Notes under the pieces: generated by a model
What the model saw: only the letters and a program-made list of their open reading frames with translations
Databases searched by the model: none
Told to the model about the DNA's origin: nothing
Position numbers and translations under genes: made by a program
NCBI GenBank assembly: GCA_030147305.1
Contig: JASLAE010000007.1
Coordinates: 31,454 to 95,453 of the forward strand
Direction: 5' to 3'
Length of the DNA: 64,000 bases
Origin: Cesiribacter sp.
GTDB taxonomy: Bacteria > Bacteroidota > Bacteroidia > Cytophagales > Cyclobacteriaceae
Shown here: positions 49,872 to 59,792 of the stretch, in pieces
Numbering within the stretch: position 1 is the first letter of the stretch
Layout: each line of letters begins with the position of its first letter

Positions 49872-50504
49872 ATGAAGTTTGCAAAACAAGAATTTACAGA
49901 ACGGGTAAACAGGCTGGAGAAGCTGCTGGAAGAAGATTTTGGCGCACTTGCGGTTGCTTTCAGGAGAGAAGGCAACTACCTCCCCAACATGCATAACCGG
50001 CAGAAGCTGGTAGAACAATTGCAGTATCATGACATTATCAGGCAAAAAATACAACACGTGGGCCAGTTTGCAGAGGTCCTGGAGGTGGAGTTTTCCCAGT
50101 ATAGTGCAGCCGTAGAAGATGCCTGCGTGCTCCCGGGCTTGCTGGAGCTTTCCATGGCGCTGCTGCAGTTTGCACGGCTTGAGTACGACGAGGTGCGCGA
50201 TGAAATAAAAATTCAGCTGCTGGCACTCCATCTAAGCAATTGCCACCTGGAAGAAAAATACGAACAGTTTCAGGAGGAAATGCAGGATATGATTAAAAGT
50301 CTGGGACGTATGTACCTGCTCATTGACGCCCCGGACGATGCCCCTGATGCAGAGCTCAGCGCAGAGAAGCTGAGAAAGATCTGTAATTCCTTCAGCATGC
50401 AAACAGAGCGGGAAATCTTCCGATCACTCTTCAATAAAGAGATTTTGCCCCAGGATTTGCATGCCCATGAGGGTGAGGCAAATGATAACATTGAGCTCTT
50501 CTAG
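49872..50504 (+). CDS. helical protein with CheZ-like D-x3-Q motif
   Basis: Cytosolic, almost fully helical protein of 210 residues, family not recognised. Residues 51-60 read QYHDIIRQKI: Asp54 and Gln58 are spaced like the CheZ catalytic pair (Asp143 and Gln147 in FQDLTGQ of E. coli). The acidic C-terminus (from about 155) could match the CheZ tail that docks on CheY. It lies in the same operon as a STAS protein and cheY, with 2-10 base gaps. A CheY-P phosphatase is therefore a reasonable but unproven guess; no CheC or CheX is seen in the window. Confidence 0.6.
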   Translation: MKFAKQEFTERVNRLEKLLEEDFGALAVAFRREGNYLPNMHNRQKLVEQLQYHDIIRQKIQHVGQFAEVLEVEFSQYSAAVEDACVLPGLLELSMALLQFARLEYDEVRDEIKIQLLALHLSNCHLEEKYEQFQEEMQDMIKSLGRMYLLIDAPDDAPDAELSAEKLRKICNSFSMQTEREIFRSLFNKEILPQDLHAHEGEANDNIELF

Positions 50505-50506
50505 CC

Positions 50507-50824
50507 ATGAACTATACCCTTTCCATAAGACAAGCGCAGGGCCTGCCAGACACCCTTATTCTTAATGGGCATTTAACCATTAGAAACAGCGTTGCCCTGC
50601 ATGCAGCACTATTGGAGCATTCACAAAAGCAGGAAGGAATGCGGCTGGAAGTAAAAGAAGTAGAAGAGATGGATGCTGCATTTTTGCAGTTGCTGCTTGC
50701 TTTAAGGAAGTACCACGACGAACATAAAAAGCCCTTTTATCTACACCTGGCGCTAAACCCGGTATTATCCAGCCTGGTGCAGATTGCAGGCCTATCGAAG
50801 ACCCTTAACACCAACCCCTCATAG
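50507..50824 (+). CDS. STAS domain protein
   Basis: STAS-fold protein of 105 residues (LILNGHLTIRNSVALHAALL; LRLEVKEVEEMDAAFLQLLL-type helix, MDAAFLQLLLAL). In SpoIIAA-like antagonists the residue after Asp in DSSG is phosphorylated Ser; here the sequence is MDAA, so phosphorylation control is unlikely. Genes overlap or nearly touch on both sides (2 bases each), placing it between the CheZ-like protein and CheY. STAS proteins next to cheY occur in several gliding and marine bacteria, without a clear function. Confidence 0.85.
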   Translation: MNYTLSIRQAQGLPDTLILNGHLTIRNSVALHAALLEHSQKQEGMRLEVKEVEEMDAAFLQLLLALRKYHDEHKKPFYLHLALNPVLSSLVQIAGLSKTLNTNPS

Positions 50825-50826
50825 TC

Positions 50827-51192
50827 ATGGCAAAATCCATCCTTATTGTGGATGATTCTGAAACCATCCGCGAAGCGGTAAGCTTCACGCTCGAGAACGC
50901 ATCTTACGCTGTTGTAAAGGCCCATGATGGTCAGCATGCCCTGGAACAACTGGAGCAGGGACAGTATGCACTCATCATCACCGACCTGCACATGCCCAGG
51001 CTGGATGGCATCGAGCTGATCAAAGCCATACGTGCCAGACCGGAACATCAGTTTACACCTATCCTGTTCCTGACCACGGAAAGCCAGACCAGTCGCAAAG
51101 AAGAAGCCCGTGCTGCAGGCGCCACCGGCTGGATTGTTAAGCCTTTTGTTCCCGAAAAGCTGGTAGCCGTTGTTCAAAAGCTGATCCGATGA
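50827..51192 (+). CDS. cheY: chemotaxis response regulator CheY
   Basis: Single receiver of 121 residues: acidic Asp9/Asp10, phospho-acceptor Asp53 (IITDLHMPRLDG), Thr in FLTTESQT and Lys in WIVKPF. The sequence RKEEARAAGATGWIVKPF is characteristic of CheY from chemotaxis operons rather than of stand-alone receivers. Stop and cheA start overlap in ATGA. Its target is unknown, because no flagellar switch gene occurs here. Confidence 0.93.
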   Translation: MAKSILIVDDSETIREAVSFTLENASYAVVKAHDGQHALEQLEQGQYALIITDLHMPRLDGIELIKAIRARPEHQFTPILFLTTESQTSRKEEARAAGATGWIVKPFVPEKLVAVVQKLIR

Positions 51193-53264
51193 TTGAACAT
51201 CTTAAGCAGAAGTACCTGGAGGAGGCGAATGACCTGCTGCTGGAACTGGAGAATACGCTTCTTCTTCTGGAGGAAAATCCTACAAATCCCGAGGGAGCTG
51301 AAACTGCTTTCAGGGTTATGCATACCCTGAAAGGAAGCAGCGGCATGTTCGGCTATCAGCAAATCAGTGAGCTGGTACATCTGCTTGAAAATGGATATGA
51401 TTCAATCAGGAGTGCAAAATTACCAGTGCCGGGGCCGCTGGTGAGCCTGAGCCTGGAATCGGTCGATCATATCCGTGCTTTGTTGCAGGAGGGGAGTATC
51501 CATGATCCGGAGGTGCAGGCCGTGCATAAGGGGTTGCTTAAAAGAGCTGCAGAGCTACTCTACGATGTGGTTGAGGTGCCGGTGCAGGCAGCGGAGAATA
51601 TAAAAAGCAGCGGGTTGAGCACATGGGCCATTTTATTTATACCTGCACAAAATCTGCTGCGCAATGGTAGTAACCCACTATACGTCCTGGAAGAACTGGC
51701 AGGTTTAGGTCAGCTACAATCTTTCATGTGCGCAAATGCACTGCCTGACCTCAGCAGGCTGAACCCCCAGGACTGCTGGATTTCCTGGCTGCTGTTGCTG
51801 GCAACAGAGGCTACGGAAGAGGCTGTTCGGGAAGCATTTCTATTCGTGGAAGATGCCTGCCAGCTGGAGATAAAAAAAGTCTGTGCGGGAAATCTACTGC
51901 CCACACTGGATGCGCAGATGCAGGAAAACATCAGCAGCAAGCTTGCTAAGGGCCTGGATGCAGCCGTTTTTGCTGAGCAGGTAGAGCTGCTGCTTGTCTC
52001 AGCATCCCCTGCTTCAGCTAAAAATCCGCAACCAATAGCAGAAGGCGCTGGAACGGCAGGTTTATCCGAAGTGCTGCAGCCCGCTTTATTTGGTAAAGAA
52101 AAAGGAGCTGCCACCATTCGTGTTGCCTCAGACAAGCTGGATGACCTCATGAATCTCATCAGCGAACTGGTTGCCAATCAGGAACGGCTCTCATTGCTGG
52201 CCGGGTTAAGCACCATGCCGGAGCTGAGTTCGGTAGCTGAAGAAATTGAAAAAATTACCCGGCAACTTCGGGATAAAACCTTCGATATATGCCTGGTGCC
52301 CATTGGCAGCCTTCTTACCCGATTTAAACGCCTGGTACGGGACCTTTCCCAGGAGCTCAATAAAAATATAGTTTTTGAGGCCGAAGGTGTAGAAACGGAG
52401 CTGGACAAGAACGTAGTGGAAGGGCTTTCGGAATGCCTGGTGCACATTTTCCGCAACAGCATAGACCACGGCCTGGAGGATGAAGCAGAACGCATTGCCA
52501 AAGGCAAGCCCGCACAGGGTCGCCTCCTGCTCAAGGCCTATAACTCAGGGACTAATGTAATCATCGAAATGCAGGACGATGGCCGGGGAATCGATCCTGA
52601 AAAAATAAGAAATAAAGCTGTTGAGAAAGGTCTTCTTCATAAGGATCAGCTGCTGACTGAACAGGATATGCTGGAGCTGATCTTTCTGCCTGGCTTTTCT
52701 ACTGCACAGGGTGTTACCGCTGTGTCTGGCAGAGGGGTAGGCATGGATGTGGTGAGAAAGAAAATAAAGGAACTGCGCGGAGAAGTAAAAATCAGGAATA
52801 AAAAGGGGTATGGTACAACGGTCTCTATATCCCTGCCGCTCACCATTTCTATTCTGGACGGATTGTTGGTGCGGGTGGGAGAAACAGACTTTGTACTGCC
52901 GCTTTCATTTGTGGAAAAAAGCTATTCCGTTACAGCAGCAGATCTTGACGCAGCCATCAACAATCAGCTCATCCTTGATAAAGAACCGATCATTTACTTT
53001 AACCTGGCCGAAGCTTTTTCTTTTGGGTCTCTCAGGCAGTCGGCCTTTGGTGTAGTAATCCGCACAGGCCCCTTAAAAGTGGTGCTGCTGGTAGATGAGA
53101 TCATTGGTGAGTACCAGGCCGTGTTAAAACCGCTTGGCAAGTTTTACCAGGAGCAGGATTTTCTTTCTGGTGGCAGCCTGAAAGGAGATGGTACCGTTGC
53201 ACTGGTGCTGGATCCGCAGAAACTTATAGAGGAAATATCTAAAAACACGAGTGTTCACATATGA
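51189..53264 (+). CDS. cheA: chemotaxis histidine kinase CheA
   Basis: Kinase of 691 residues. P1 (1-105) has phospho-acceptor His45 in VMHTLKGSSGMFG. The following 150 residues (about 120-290) are not a recognisable CheY-binding P2 domain, although position suits it. P3 begins at RVASDKLDDLMNLISELVAN, P4 has FRNSIDHGLE, DDGRGID, FLPGFSTA and GRGVGMDVVRK, and P5 is the CheW-like end (DGLLVRVGETDFVLPLSFVE). It overlaps cheY and cheW by 4 bases on each side. Confidence 0.97.
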   Translation: MIEHLKQKYLEEANDLLLELENTLLLLEENPTNPEGAETAFRVMHTLKGSSGMFGYQQISELVHLLENGYDSIRSAKLPVPGPLVSLSLESVDHIRALLQEGSIHDPEVQAVHKGLLKRAAELLYDVVEVPVQAAENIKSSGLSTWAILFIPAQNLLRNGSNPLYVLEELAGLGQLQSFMCANALPDLSRLNPQDCWISWLLLLATEATEEAVREAFLFVEDACQLEIKKVCAGNLLPTLDAQMQENISSKLAKGLDAAVFAEQVELLLVSASPASAKNPQPIAEGAGTAGLSEVLQPALFGKEKGAATIRVASDKLDDLMNLISELVANQERLSLLAGLSTMPELSSVAEEIEKITRQLRDKTFDICLVPIGSLLTRFKRLVRDLSQELNKNIVFEAEGVETELDKNVVEGLSECLVHIFRNSIDHGLEDEAERIAKGKPAQGRLLLKAYNSGTNVIIEMQDDGRGIDPEKIRNKAVEKGLLHKDQLLTEQDMLELIFLPGFSTAQGVTAVSGRGVGMDVVRKKIKELRGEVKIRNKKGYGTTVSISLPLTISILDGLLVRVGETDFVLPLSFVEKSYSVTAADLDAAINNQLILDKEPIIYFNLAEAFSFGSLRQSAFGVVIRTGPLKVVLLVDEIIGEYQAVLKPLGKFYQEQDFLSGGSLKGDGTVALVLDPQKLIEEISKNTSVHI

Positions 53265-53758
53265 GTAAAGAGGCAGAAAACAGCATGCACTCCTACCTTT
53301 CCTTTAAGCTGGACAGGGAAACTTTTGGAGTAAATGTAAACAAGGTGATAGAGATACTTGAGGTGCCGCATATCACTAAAATACCCAAGTCTCCGGCATT
53401 TATGCGCGGGGTCATCAATCTTCGTGGTACCGTACTGCCGGTAGTTGACGCCAGACTTAAGTTTGGGCTACAGGAAAAGTCAGATACAGTAAATACCTGC
53501 ATTGTTGTCTTCAAGATTCAGATGACGAGGGACGTAGTGCTGGTAGGTGCGCTGGTGGATGCAGTGCAGGAGGTGTTTGAAATGGACCATAGCAAACTAA
53601 TGCCACCGCCCAGTATTGGCGGCAAGTTCAAGAATGATTTTATCATGGGGATGGTCCGCAATGAAGATGATTTTGTGATGATCCTTGAGGTGGACAAGAT
53701 TTTCTCAACAGATGAAATCATCAACCTTTTACCCGAAGAAGAGGCGCTAACAGCTTAA
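53261..53758 (+). CDS. cheW: chemotaxis adaptor CheW
   Basis: Adaptor of 165 residues linking receptors to CheA. It carries the family pattern FKLDRETFGVNVNKVIEILE then ITKIPKSPAFMRGVINLRGT and VLPVVDARLKFGL. The start overlaps the cheA stop by 4 bases; the first receptor begins 33 bases downstream. Confidence 0.97.
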   Translation: MSKEAENSMHSYLSFKLDRETFGVNVNKVIEILEVPHITKIPKSPAFMRGVINLRGTVLPVVDARLKFGLQEKSDTVNTCIVVFKIQMTRDVVLVGALVDAVQEVFEMDHSKLMPPPSIGGKFKNDFIMGMVRNEDDFVMILEVDKIFSTDEIINLLPEEEALTA

Positions 53759-53791
53759 CACATTCAATTCTAATCCTAGTTAAACGGTGTC

Positions 53792-55477
53792 ATGAATATT
53801 ACCATCAAAACTCGTCTGATTGCTGCTTTTACCGTAATGATAGGGCTTATGGCCTTTGTCTATTATCTGGGGGCAACAAATACCAATACCATCAATCAAC
53901 AACTCAAGTTTATTGTAGAAAAAAGTGCTGTAAAGCTCTTATTGTCCAGCCAGCTGGCAGAAGATATCCAGTTCATTACCAAACGTGAAAAGGATCTCAT
54001 CCTTACCAAGGACAGGGAAATGCTGCAGGAAATTGCCGCAGAGACCGATCAAAGAATAGCTGAGCTGAACAACCGCCTGGAAGCTTTAAAGTCTGTAGAA
54101 GATGAAGGCGGTCTGGAAGATGTGGCTGTTTTAGAAGAAAGATGGCATGATTATTTAAAAGTTTATAAGAAAATCAAAAACCTGGCGGTAAATGTCAACA
54201 CCGATTCTGCCAATGCCATGGCTTATGAGCTGTCCATAACAACCGGTAAAGAAGCGGCAATATCAACGATTGACCAGGCTTACTTCAGGGTTAAGAATAA
54301 CAACAAGGAAATGGCAGAAATTGCTGCCCAGACAGATGCCCTATATGAAGAAGGCAAGAACCTGATGCTGTCCTCTCTGGTATTTGCCAGCGCACTTGCC
54401 CTGCTAATGTCTATCTGGATTATCACCAGCATCTCTAATTCCATTAACAAAGCCAAGTCAGCGCTAAAATCTGTTTCTGAGGGTGACCTGTCGGTTACCA
54501 TTGAGGTGAAGAACAAGGATGAAATAGGAGAGCTTCTACTGCATCTGAAAGGAATGGTAGACAAGCTAAAAGAGGTAATAGGTTCTGTAACTTCTGCAGC
54601 CGATAATATTTCGTCAGCTTCTCAGCAAATGTCTTCTTCTTCCCAGCAAATGTCAGAAGGGGCCACGGAACAGGCAGCTTCTGCCGAAGAAGTTTCTTCT
54701 TCTATGGAAGAAATGGCTGCCAACATTCAGCAGAACACCGACAATGCGCAGCAGACAGAAAAAATTGCTTTGCAGGCAGCGGAAGATATTCAGGAAGGTA
54801 GCCGTGCTGTGAATCAGACGGTGGAGTCTATGAAGAAAATAGCCGAGAAGATCAGCATTATTGGGGAAATTTCCCGGCAGACCAACCTGCTGGCCCTGAA
54901 TGCGGCTGTTGAAGCTGCCAGAGCCGGCGAGCATGGTAAAGGCTTTGCCGTAGTGGCTGCCGAGGTGCGCAAACTGGCAGAAAGAAGCCAGGTGGCTGCC
55001 AACGAGATCAACGAACTTTCTACTTCTTCTGTATCCATTGCCGATAAGTCTGGCCGTTTGCTGGAGCAGATTGTCCCCAACATCCAGAAAACGGCACGCC
55101 TGGTGCAGGAGATCACAGCCGCCAGTCTGGAGCAAAATACGGGGGCAGAGCAGGTGAACGGTGCAATCCAGCAGCTTAACCAGATCATTCAGCAAAATGC
55201 AGCTGCTGCAGAGGAGATGGCTTCCGGATCAGAAGAGCTTTCTTCTCAGGCAGACCAGCTAAAAGATACAGTGAGCTTCTTTCATACGGGCCATATTAGC
55301 CACAATAACCATAACCCAAGACCAAAAGCGAAAAGTAAAAGGAGCCATAGTGTACCAGTGGTGCACCTGAAAGGAAATGCTAACGGTCTGCCTAAACATT
55401 CTGCATCTGGCAAGACTGGCCTGCAGCTGGACCTGAATAGCCATGATAGTATGGACGCTGAGTTTGAAAGGTTTTAA
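53792..55477 (+). CDS. methyl-accepting chemotaxis protein with C-terminal pentapeptide
   Basis: Chemoreceptor of 561 residues: TM1 about 8-28, four-helix-type periplasmic domain (about 30-190), TM2 about 191-213, HAMP to about 265, then the signalling domain with hairpin tip [30 protein letters not shown]. The Lys/Arg/His-rich last 60 residues form a linker ending in EFERF, which fits the x-aromatic-x-x-aromatic pentapeptide that tethers CheR and CheB. It lies directly behind cheW and before a weak terminator. Confidence 0.95.
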   Translation: MNITIKTRLIAAFTVMIGLMAFVYYLGATNTNTINQQLKFIVEKSAVKLLLSSQLAEDIQFITKREKDLILTKDREMLQEIAAETDQRIAELNNRLEALKSVEDEGGLEDVAVLEERWHDYLKVYKKIKNLAVNVNTDSANAMAYELSITTGKEAAISTIDQAYFRVKNNNKEMAEIAAQTDALYEEGKNLMLSSLVFASALALLMSIWIITSISNSINKAKSALKSVSEGDLSVTIEVKNKDEIGELLLHLKGMVDKLKEVIGSVTSAADNISSASQQMSSSSQQMSEGATEQAASAEEVSSSMEEMAANIQQNTDNAQQTEKIALQAAEDIQEGSRAVNQTVESMKKIAEKISIIGEISRQTNLLALNAAVEAARAGEHGKGFAVVAAEVRKLAERSQVAANEINELSTSSVSIADKSGRLLEQIVPNIQKTARLVQEITAASLEQNTGAEQVNGAIQQLNQIIQQNAAAAEEMASGSEELSSQADQLKDTVSFFHTGHISHNNHNPRPKAKSKRSHSVPVVHLKGNANGLPKHSASGKTGLQLDLNSHDSMDAEFERF

Positions 55478-55492
55478 TGTTTGATGGTAATA

Positions 55493-55522
55493 AGTCGCTG
55501 GAGAATATCCAGCGGCTACTCT
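55493..55522 (+). terminator. hairpin after the first chemoreceptor
   Basis: AGTCGCTGGA (55493-55502) pairs with TCCAGCGGCT (55508-55517), 10 bp with one G-T pair and loop GAATA. The following bases ACTCTTT are only partly T-rich, so it may be a modest terminator separating the CheYAW-receptor unit from the porin gene. Confidence 0.55.
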
Positions 55523-55608
55523 TTCCCATTAAGTGTTATTAGTCTAACAATCACCCCACCTTCTTATTGATTCTATCCCATGCAGCTTACTCAGCAAGGC
55601 TGCAGCCC

Positions 55609-56943
55609 ATGTCTTTAAACAATCAGATCCAAATGCTTAATCATATTAAACACCTCCATACACCAGAGAAGATAGCGGCTAAGGCTTCTTGGGTAGCAAA
55701 GGCAATACTTGTATTGTCCCTGTCCGGGTTTGCTTCAGCCAACGCAGCCTATGCCCAGCAAACTCCTGTAGATTCTTCCAGTATCTGGAAAAAAATGCAG
55801 GAGCCTAAGGCAGTCAGCCTGGATAGTAAGAAAATTGCAATAACCCAAAGCCTTCAGCTATGGGATGTGTACACTGTAGAGACCCTGGGAGATCAGGGGC
55901 AGCAAAGCCAAAACGACCTTTACATTCGCAGAGGACGCCTGGGAGTGCAGGGTGACCTGCAAAAAAATATTGCCTTCAATGTGTCTTTTGCCTACGACGG
56001 CGTGGGCAGAGATAAAAAAACTGCGGGTAACGGCAGCCCTAATCCAGACGATAACCACGATTTCTTTTTGTGGGAGGCCTTTACTATGTGGAAACACAAG
56101 CCACTCCTGAATGTAACGGTTGGTTATTTCAGGCCGCAGGTGGGCAGAGAACATATGACCGCAGCGTTCAAGACCTCTTCGTTCGAAAAATCGCTATCTA
56201 ATTTTCAGCCCCGTGCCCATGCCATTGCACGGGGTACCGGCAGAGAACTTGGCGTGAACATAGGTGGCTTGTATCTGGGGCAGGGCTGGAGCTTCAATTA
56301 TAACCTTGGCCTGTTCGATATGTCTGGTGAGAAATTAATTGGAGAAGAGGCAGCTTCTTCGCCAATGTTTACCTCCCGGGCAGCTTTTACGATCGGCGAC
56401 CCTGAAATGGAAAAGTATGGCATTGGCTATACGCATTCATACTATGGAAAAAGAAAAGGCATCACCTTTGGTGTGAACAGTACTTACCAGGACAGGACGC
56501 AGATATTTGCCAACAACAGCTTTTATGGTGCTGATGTGCTGGCCAACTGGGGACCATGGGATTTTACCGTGGAGTATGACTGGCTCTATCGTAACACCAT
56601 CATAGACGAGGAACCGACCGATCTTATTCCCCAGGTAACTGTAGGCACCTCCGATCAGGTTTATACCTATAAACTGGCCTATAACTTTCTGCTGAAGAAT
56701 GGTAAGGTACTGCAGGCAGCAGGCATGTATTCGGGGCAAAAGGCCCAAGATTTTGGCGATGCGCAGGGGCTAAATGCTCTCACAGGTGCTACCGACCAGC
56801 AAGTGTACGATCTGGGTATCAACTACCTCCTCCATAAGGATAATCTTAAACTTAACCTGCATTATATCTGGGGCGAAAGAGGAGACAAAGCGCCGCATGA
56901 GCATTATGCTTATCTGGCAACGGGTTTTCAATATCTGTTTTAA
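55609..56943 (+). CDS. porin of the phosphate-selective porin O/P family
   Basis: Outer-membrane protein of 444 residues from ATG 55609; ATG 55633 is an alternative, both leaving a long n-region before the signal peptide core AKAILVLSLSGFASA (cleavage after AYAQ). Beta-barrel pattern with DLYIRRGRLGVQGDLQKNIA near the N-terminus, VGYFRPQVGREHMTAA and a C-terminal Phe (ATGFQYLF), as in the OprO/OprP family. The substrate cannot be told. It lies between the two chemoreceptors, an unusual setting for a porin; perhaps it admits a chemoattractant. Confidence 0.85.
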   Translation: MSLNNQIQMLNHIKHLHTPEKIAAKASWVAKAILVLSLSGFASANAAYAQQTPVDSSSIWKKMQEPKAVSLDSKKIAITQSLQLWDVYTVETLGDQGQQSQNDLYIRRGRLGVQGDLQKNIAFNVSFAYDGVGRDKKTAGNGSPNPDDNHDFFLWEAFTMWKHKPLLNVTVGYFRPQVGREHMTAAFKTSSFEKSLSNFQPRAHAIARGTGRELGVNIGGLYLGQGWSFNYNLGLFDMSGEKLIGEEAASSPMFTSRAAFTIGDPEMEKYGIGYTHSYYGKRKGITFGVNSTYQDRTQIFANNSFYGADVLANWGPWDFTVEYDWLYRNTIIDEEPTDLIPQVTVGTSDQVYTYKLAYNFLLKNGKVLQAAGMYSGQKAQDFGDAQGLNALTGATDQQVYDLGINYLLHKDNLKLNLHYIWGERGDKAPHEHYAYLATGFQYLF

Positions 56944-57054
56944 GTGATCAGTTCTTGCATCTTCATCTAAGCAGCATATTCTAGTGTTGCCATAGATTAT
57001 CTACCCCTCTCCCAATAAGCTAAACACATATACCATCCCTACAAAACAACAATT

Positions 57055-58674
57055 ATGAATATTCTATACAGATTTCAAATATGGCAGCGGCTCTACTTTG
57101 TGTTTGGCCTAATTATTCTGCTAAGTGTGGGTAACCTGGTATTTAACATGAACAGCTTAACCTCCTCTAAAGAATCAGTTGTGGGCATGTATTCTTCCCT
57201 GCAAAGTATCGGATTCCTGGTAGAGGCAGACAGAGATGCTTATCAGTCCAGTATTGCCATCAGCCAGAGCTTACAAAAGGAAGTGTATGAAAACCCAGAA
57301 TTGCTGGAAGGTAAGATCAATGAAATTCTGGAAAATAAATCACAGGTAAAAGACCGGTACACCCGTTTCTCAGATATCTACAAAATAGAAGAGAAACCAG
57401 CATTAGAGGAGCGAAATGCGCTGTTTTGGGAAAACTACAATAAGGTTTCTGCTATAACAGATAAGATAGTTTATTATTTGAAAAAGGGTGAGTATGCGCA
57501 GGCTTCCAACTTATATTTTGGTAAGTATCAGCTTCACTTTGGCCCCATGCGGTCAGCCATGAACGATTTCACAGACGTGCTCATGAATGGCTCACAGAAA
57601 GCTTATACCAACAGTCTTTCTATCAGCGAAAGTATACGCAGCAATTCTCTGGCTATCTTTTCTGTCATTGTTGTGGTATTTGTAATTAGCGGATGGTTAT
57701 TGACCAGCAGTATCGCCACTCCTTTAGCGAGATCTGTGCAGGTTACACAAAAAGTGGCCGAGGGAGATTTTACAGAAAAGATAATAGTACAGGGCAGTGA
57801 CGAAACAAGTGCCGTGCAATCGGCCCTGAAGAAGATGATGGAGCGGATCTCGGCTACCCTGGAAGGAATTAAGAACAGCGCAGAAAACCTGCTGGATAGC
57901 AGCTATCAATTAAGCGCATCGGCGCAACAGATTTCTTCCGGTGTAAACGAACAGGCAGCGGCCAGTGAAGAGATCTCTGCATCCATTAAGCAGATATCGG
58001 CCAGCGTTGAACATAATGCCACTAATGCCACTAAAACAGAAGGGGTAGCCAGGCAGATGGTAGAAAATATAAAAGCTACCAATGATTCTGTGGTGCATAC
58101 GGTAGCGGCCATGCGTGAAATTCTGAAAAAGGTAACAATCATTAAAGAGGTGGCCTCTAAAACAAATCTGCTGGCGCTGAATGCAGCCATAGAAGCAGCA
58201 CACGCAGGCGCACATGGCAGAGGTTTTGCAGTAGTAGCAAGTGAGGTAAAAAAGTTGGCCGATCATACCCAGGCCGCCGCCCGGGAAATAGATAGTATCT
58301 CCATCTCCAGCATGGCAGTAGCCGAACAGTCTGAAAGGTTGCTGCATAATGTAGTGCCAGACATCAACAACACTGCCCTGCTTATCAAAGAAATTTCTAC
58401 CTCTAGTGTAGAGCAAAGCCAGGCCCTTGCACAGATAGATTTGGCCATACAGAAGCTCACCAGCGTTAATCAGCAAAATGCCTCACTGGCAGAAGAGCTT
58501 GCCGCCAGCTCCGAAGAACTTTCCAGTCAGGCCACAGGCCTCTTAGCATCAGTTTCTGTCTTTAAAACAACAACCGGGGTCCGGCAACGATCAAAGAAGA
58601 GCTTTATCCGGAATATTGGTGGCGGTATAACAGATGAAAAGGAACTTGCCCGGCTTACGGCTGCAATTTCTTAA
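57055..58674 (+). CDS. methyl-accepting chemotaxis protein without tether
   Basis: Chemoreceptor of 539 residues: TM1 about 9-29, helical periplasmic domain (about 30-190), TM2 about 200-220, HAMP to about 275, and signalling tip [30 protein letters not shown]. It ends at RLTAAIS, without linker or pentapeptide, so it would depend on the other receptor for adaptation enzymes. The periplasmic domain is unrelated in detail to that of the first receptor. Its end is 39 bases before cheR. Confidence 0.95.
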   Translation: MNILYRFQIWQRLYFVFGLIILLSVGNLVFNMNSLTSSKESVVGMYSSLQSIGFLVEADRDAYQSSIAISQSLQKEVYENPELLEGKINEILENKSQVKDRYTRFSDIYKIEEKPALEERNALFWENYNKVSAITDKIVYYLKKGEYAQASNLYFGKYQLHFGPMRSAMNDFTDVLMNGSQKAYTNSLSISESIRSNSLAIFSVIVVVFVISGWLLTSSIATPLARSVQVTQKVAEGDFTEKIIVQGSDETSAVQSALKKMMERISATLEGIKNSAENLLDSSYQLSASAQQISSGVNEQAAASEEISASIKQISASVEHNATNATKTEGVARQMVENIKATNDSVVHTVAAMREILKKVTIIKEVASKTNLLALNAAIEAAHAGAHGRGFAVVASEVKKLADHTQAAAREIDSISISSMAVAEQSERLLHNVVPDINNTALLIKEISTSSVEQSQALAQIDLAIQKLTSVNQQNASLAEELAASSEELSSQATGLLASVSVFKTTTGVRQRSKKSFIRNIGGGITDEKELARLTAAIS

Positions 58675-58713
58675 CCAGTTACTTTTCGGAACCTGATACT
58701 TCAAAACTGATAA

Positions 58714-59622
58714 ATGATGGTAAACCAGGCTTTTTATTTGAATGAAGTAGCGGGTGATCAAAAACTTAAGCGTATGAACGTTTCGTCCGTCATCACAGGC
58801 ATGCCCAGTTTAACCCAGCAGGAATTTGAATTGCTGAGCGGCTTCATCTATCAGAATTTTGGCATTAAGATGCCGCAGATTAAAAAGACGCTGCTGCAAT
58901 GCCGGCTGCAGAAAAGGCTGCGGATATTAAATATGGACAGTTTTGAGCAATACATTGATTTTGTATTCAGTCCGGAGGGTGTAGCAAAAGAACTGCAGCA
59001 CATGACCGATGTGGTCACAACCAATAAGACAGATTTCTTCCGGGAATCTGCACACTTCGATTTTCTGCAGTACCTGAACTGGGAGGGCTTTTTAGGTGGC
59101 GACCCGGGTACAAAAGTGGTTAAAGCCTGGAGTTCTGCCTGCTCTAGTGGCGAAGAGCCCTATACGTTAGCCATGGTGCTGCAGGAGTTAAAGCTGCAAT
59201 ACCAGATTCTGGCCAGCGATCTGTCCGTGGAAGTGCTGCAAAAAGCAGCAGCGGCCATCTATGCAACAGAAAAAACAGTGCCAGTACCTTTTGGCTATAA
59301 GCAGAAATATCTGCTCAAAAATAAAGATCCGAAGAAACCACTGATGCGTGTGGTGCCTGAGCTACGCAAGAAGGTGCAGTTCAGGCAGCTAAACCTGATG
59401 GATGATTATTATGATGTGCAGGGCAGGTTCGATCTCATCTTTTGCCGGAATGTGCTTATCTATTTCGATAGGAAAACACAGGAGCAGGTGATACGCAAAT
59501 TGTGTAGCCATTTAAGAGAGGGTGGCTATTTGTTTATCGGACATTCCGAATCGCTCACAGATCTTCGCCTGCCCCTGGTGCAGGTAAAATCTACAGTCTT
59601 TCAGAAAACAGCTGGTATTTAA
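58714..59622 (+). CDS. cheR: chemotaxis methyltransferase CheR
   Basis: SAM-dependent glutamate methyltransferase of receptors, 302 residues (302 from ATG 58714; 58717 also possible). The N-terminal helical domain reads TQQEFELLSGFIYQNFGIKM, the SAM site is AWSSACSSGEEPYTLAMVL, and the family end is FDLIFCRNVLIYFDR. The receptor-binding beta-subdomain (about 215-245) is present. It follows the second receptor closely, so they are likely co-transcribed. Confidence 0.96.
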   Translation: MMVNQAFYLNEVAGDQKLKRMNVSSVITGMPSLTQQEFELLSGFIYQNFGIKMPQIKKTLLQCRLQKRLRILNMDSFEQYIDFVFSPEGVAKELQHMTDVVTTNKTDFFRESAHFDFLQYLNWEGFLGGDPGTKVVKAWSSACSSGEEPYTLAMVLQELKLQYQILASDLSVEVLQKAAAAIYATEKTVPVPFGYKQKYLLKNKDPKKPLMRVVPELRKKVQFRQLNLMDDYYDVQGRFDLIFCRNVLIYFDRKTQEQVIRKLCSHLREGGYLFIGHSESLTDLRLPLVQVKSTVFQKTAGI

Positions 59623-59792
59623 GTCGCGCCGGCTACCATACCTTTTCTTTTTTTTACATTTTAGCGATCCAAAAATGTGGCTGCAGAAAACCGGAAGCAA
59701 GGCAACAGGGTAATCAGGTCTTCCCGGACTGAAAATGGAAACTGGGAAAAGACTGCAGCCAGCTGAAACGTAAACTAAAAAGACTGGAAAAA

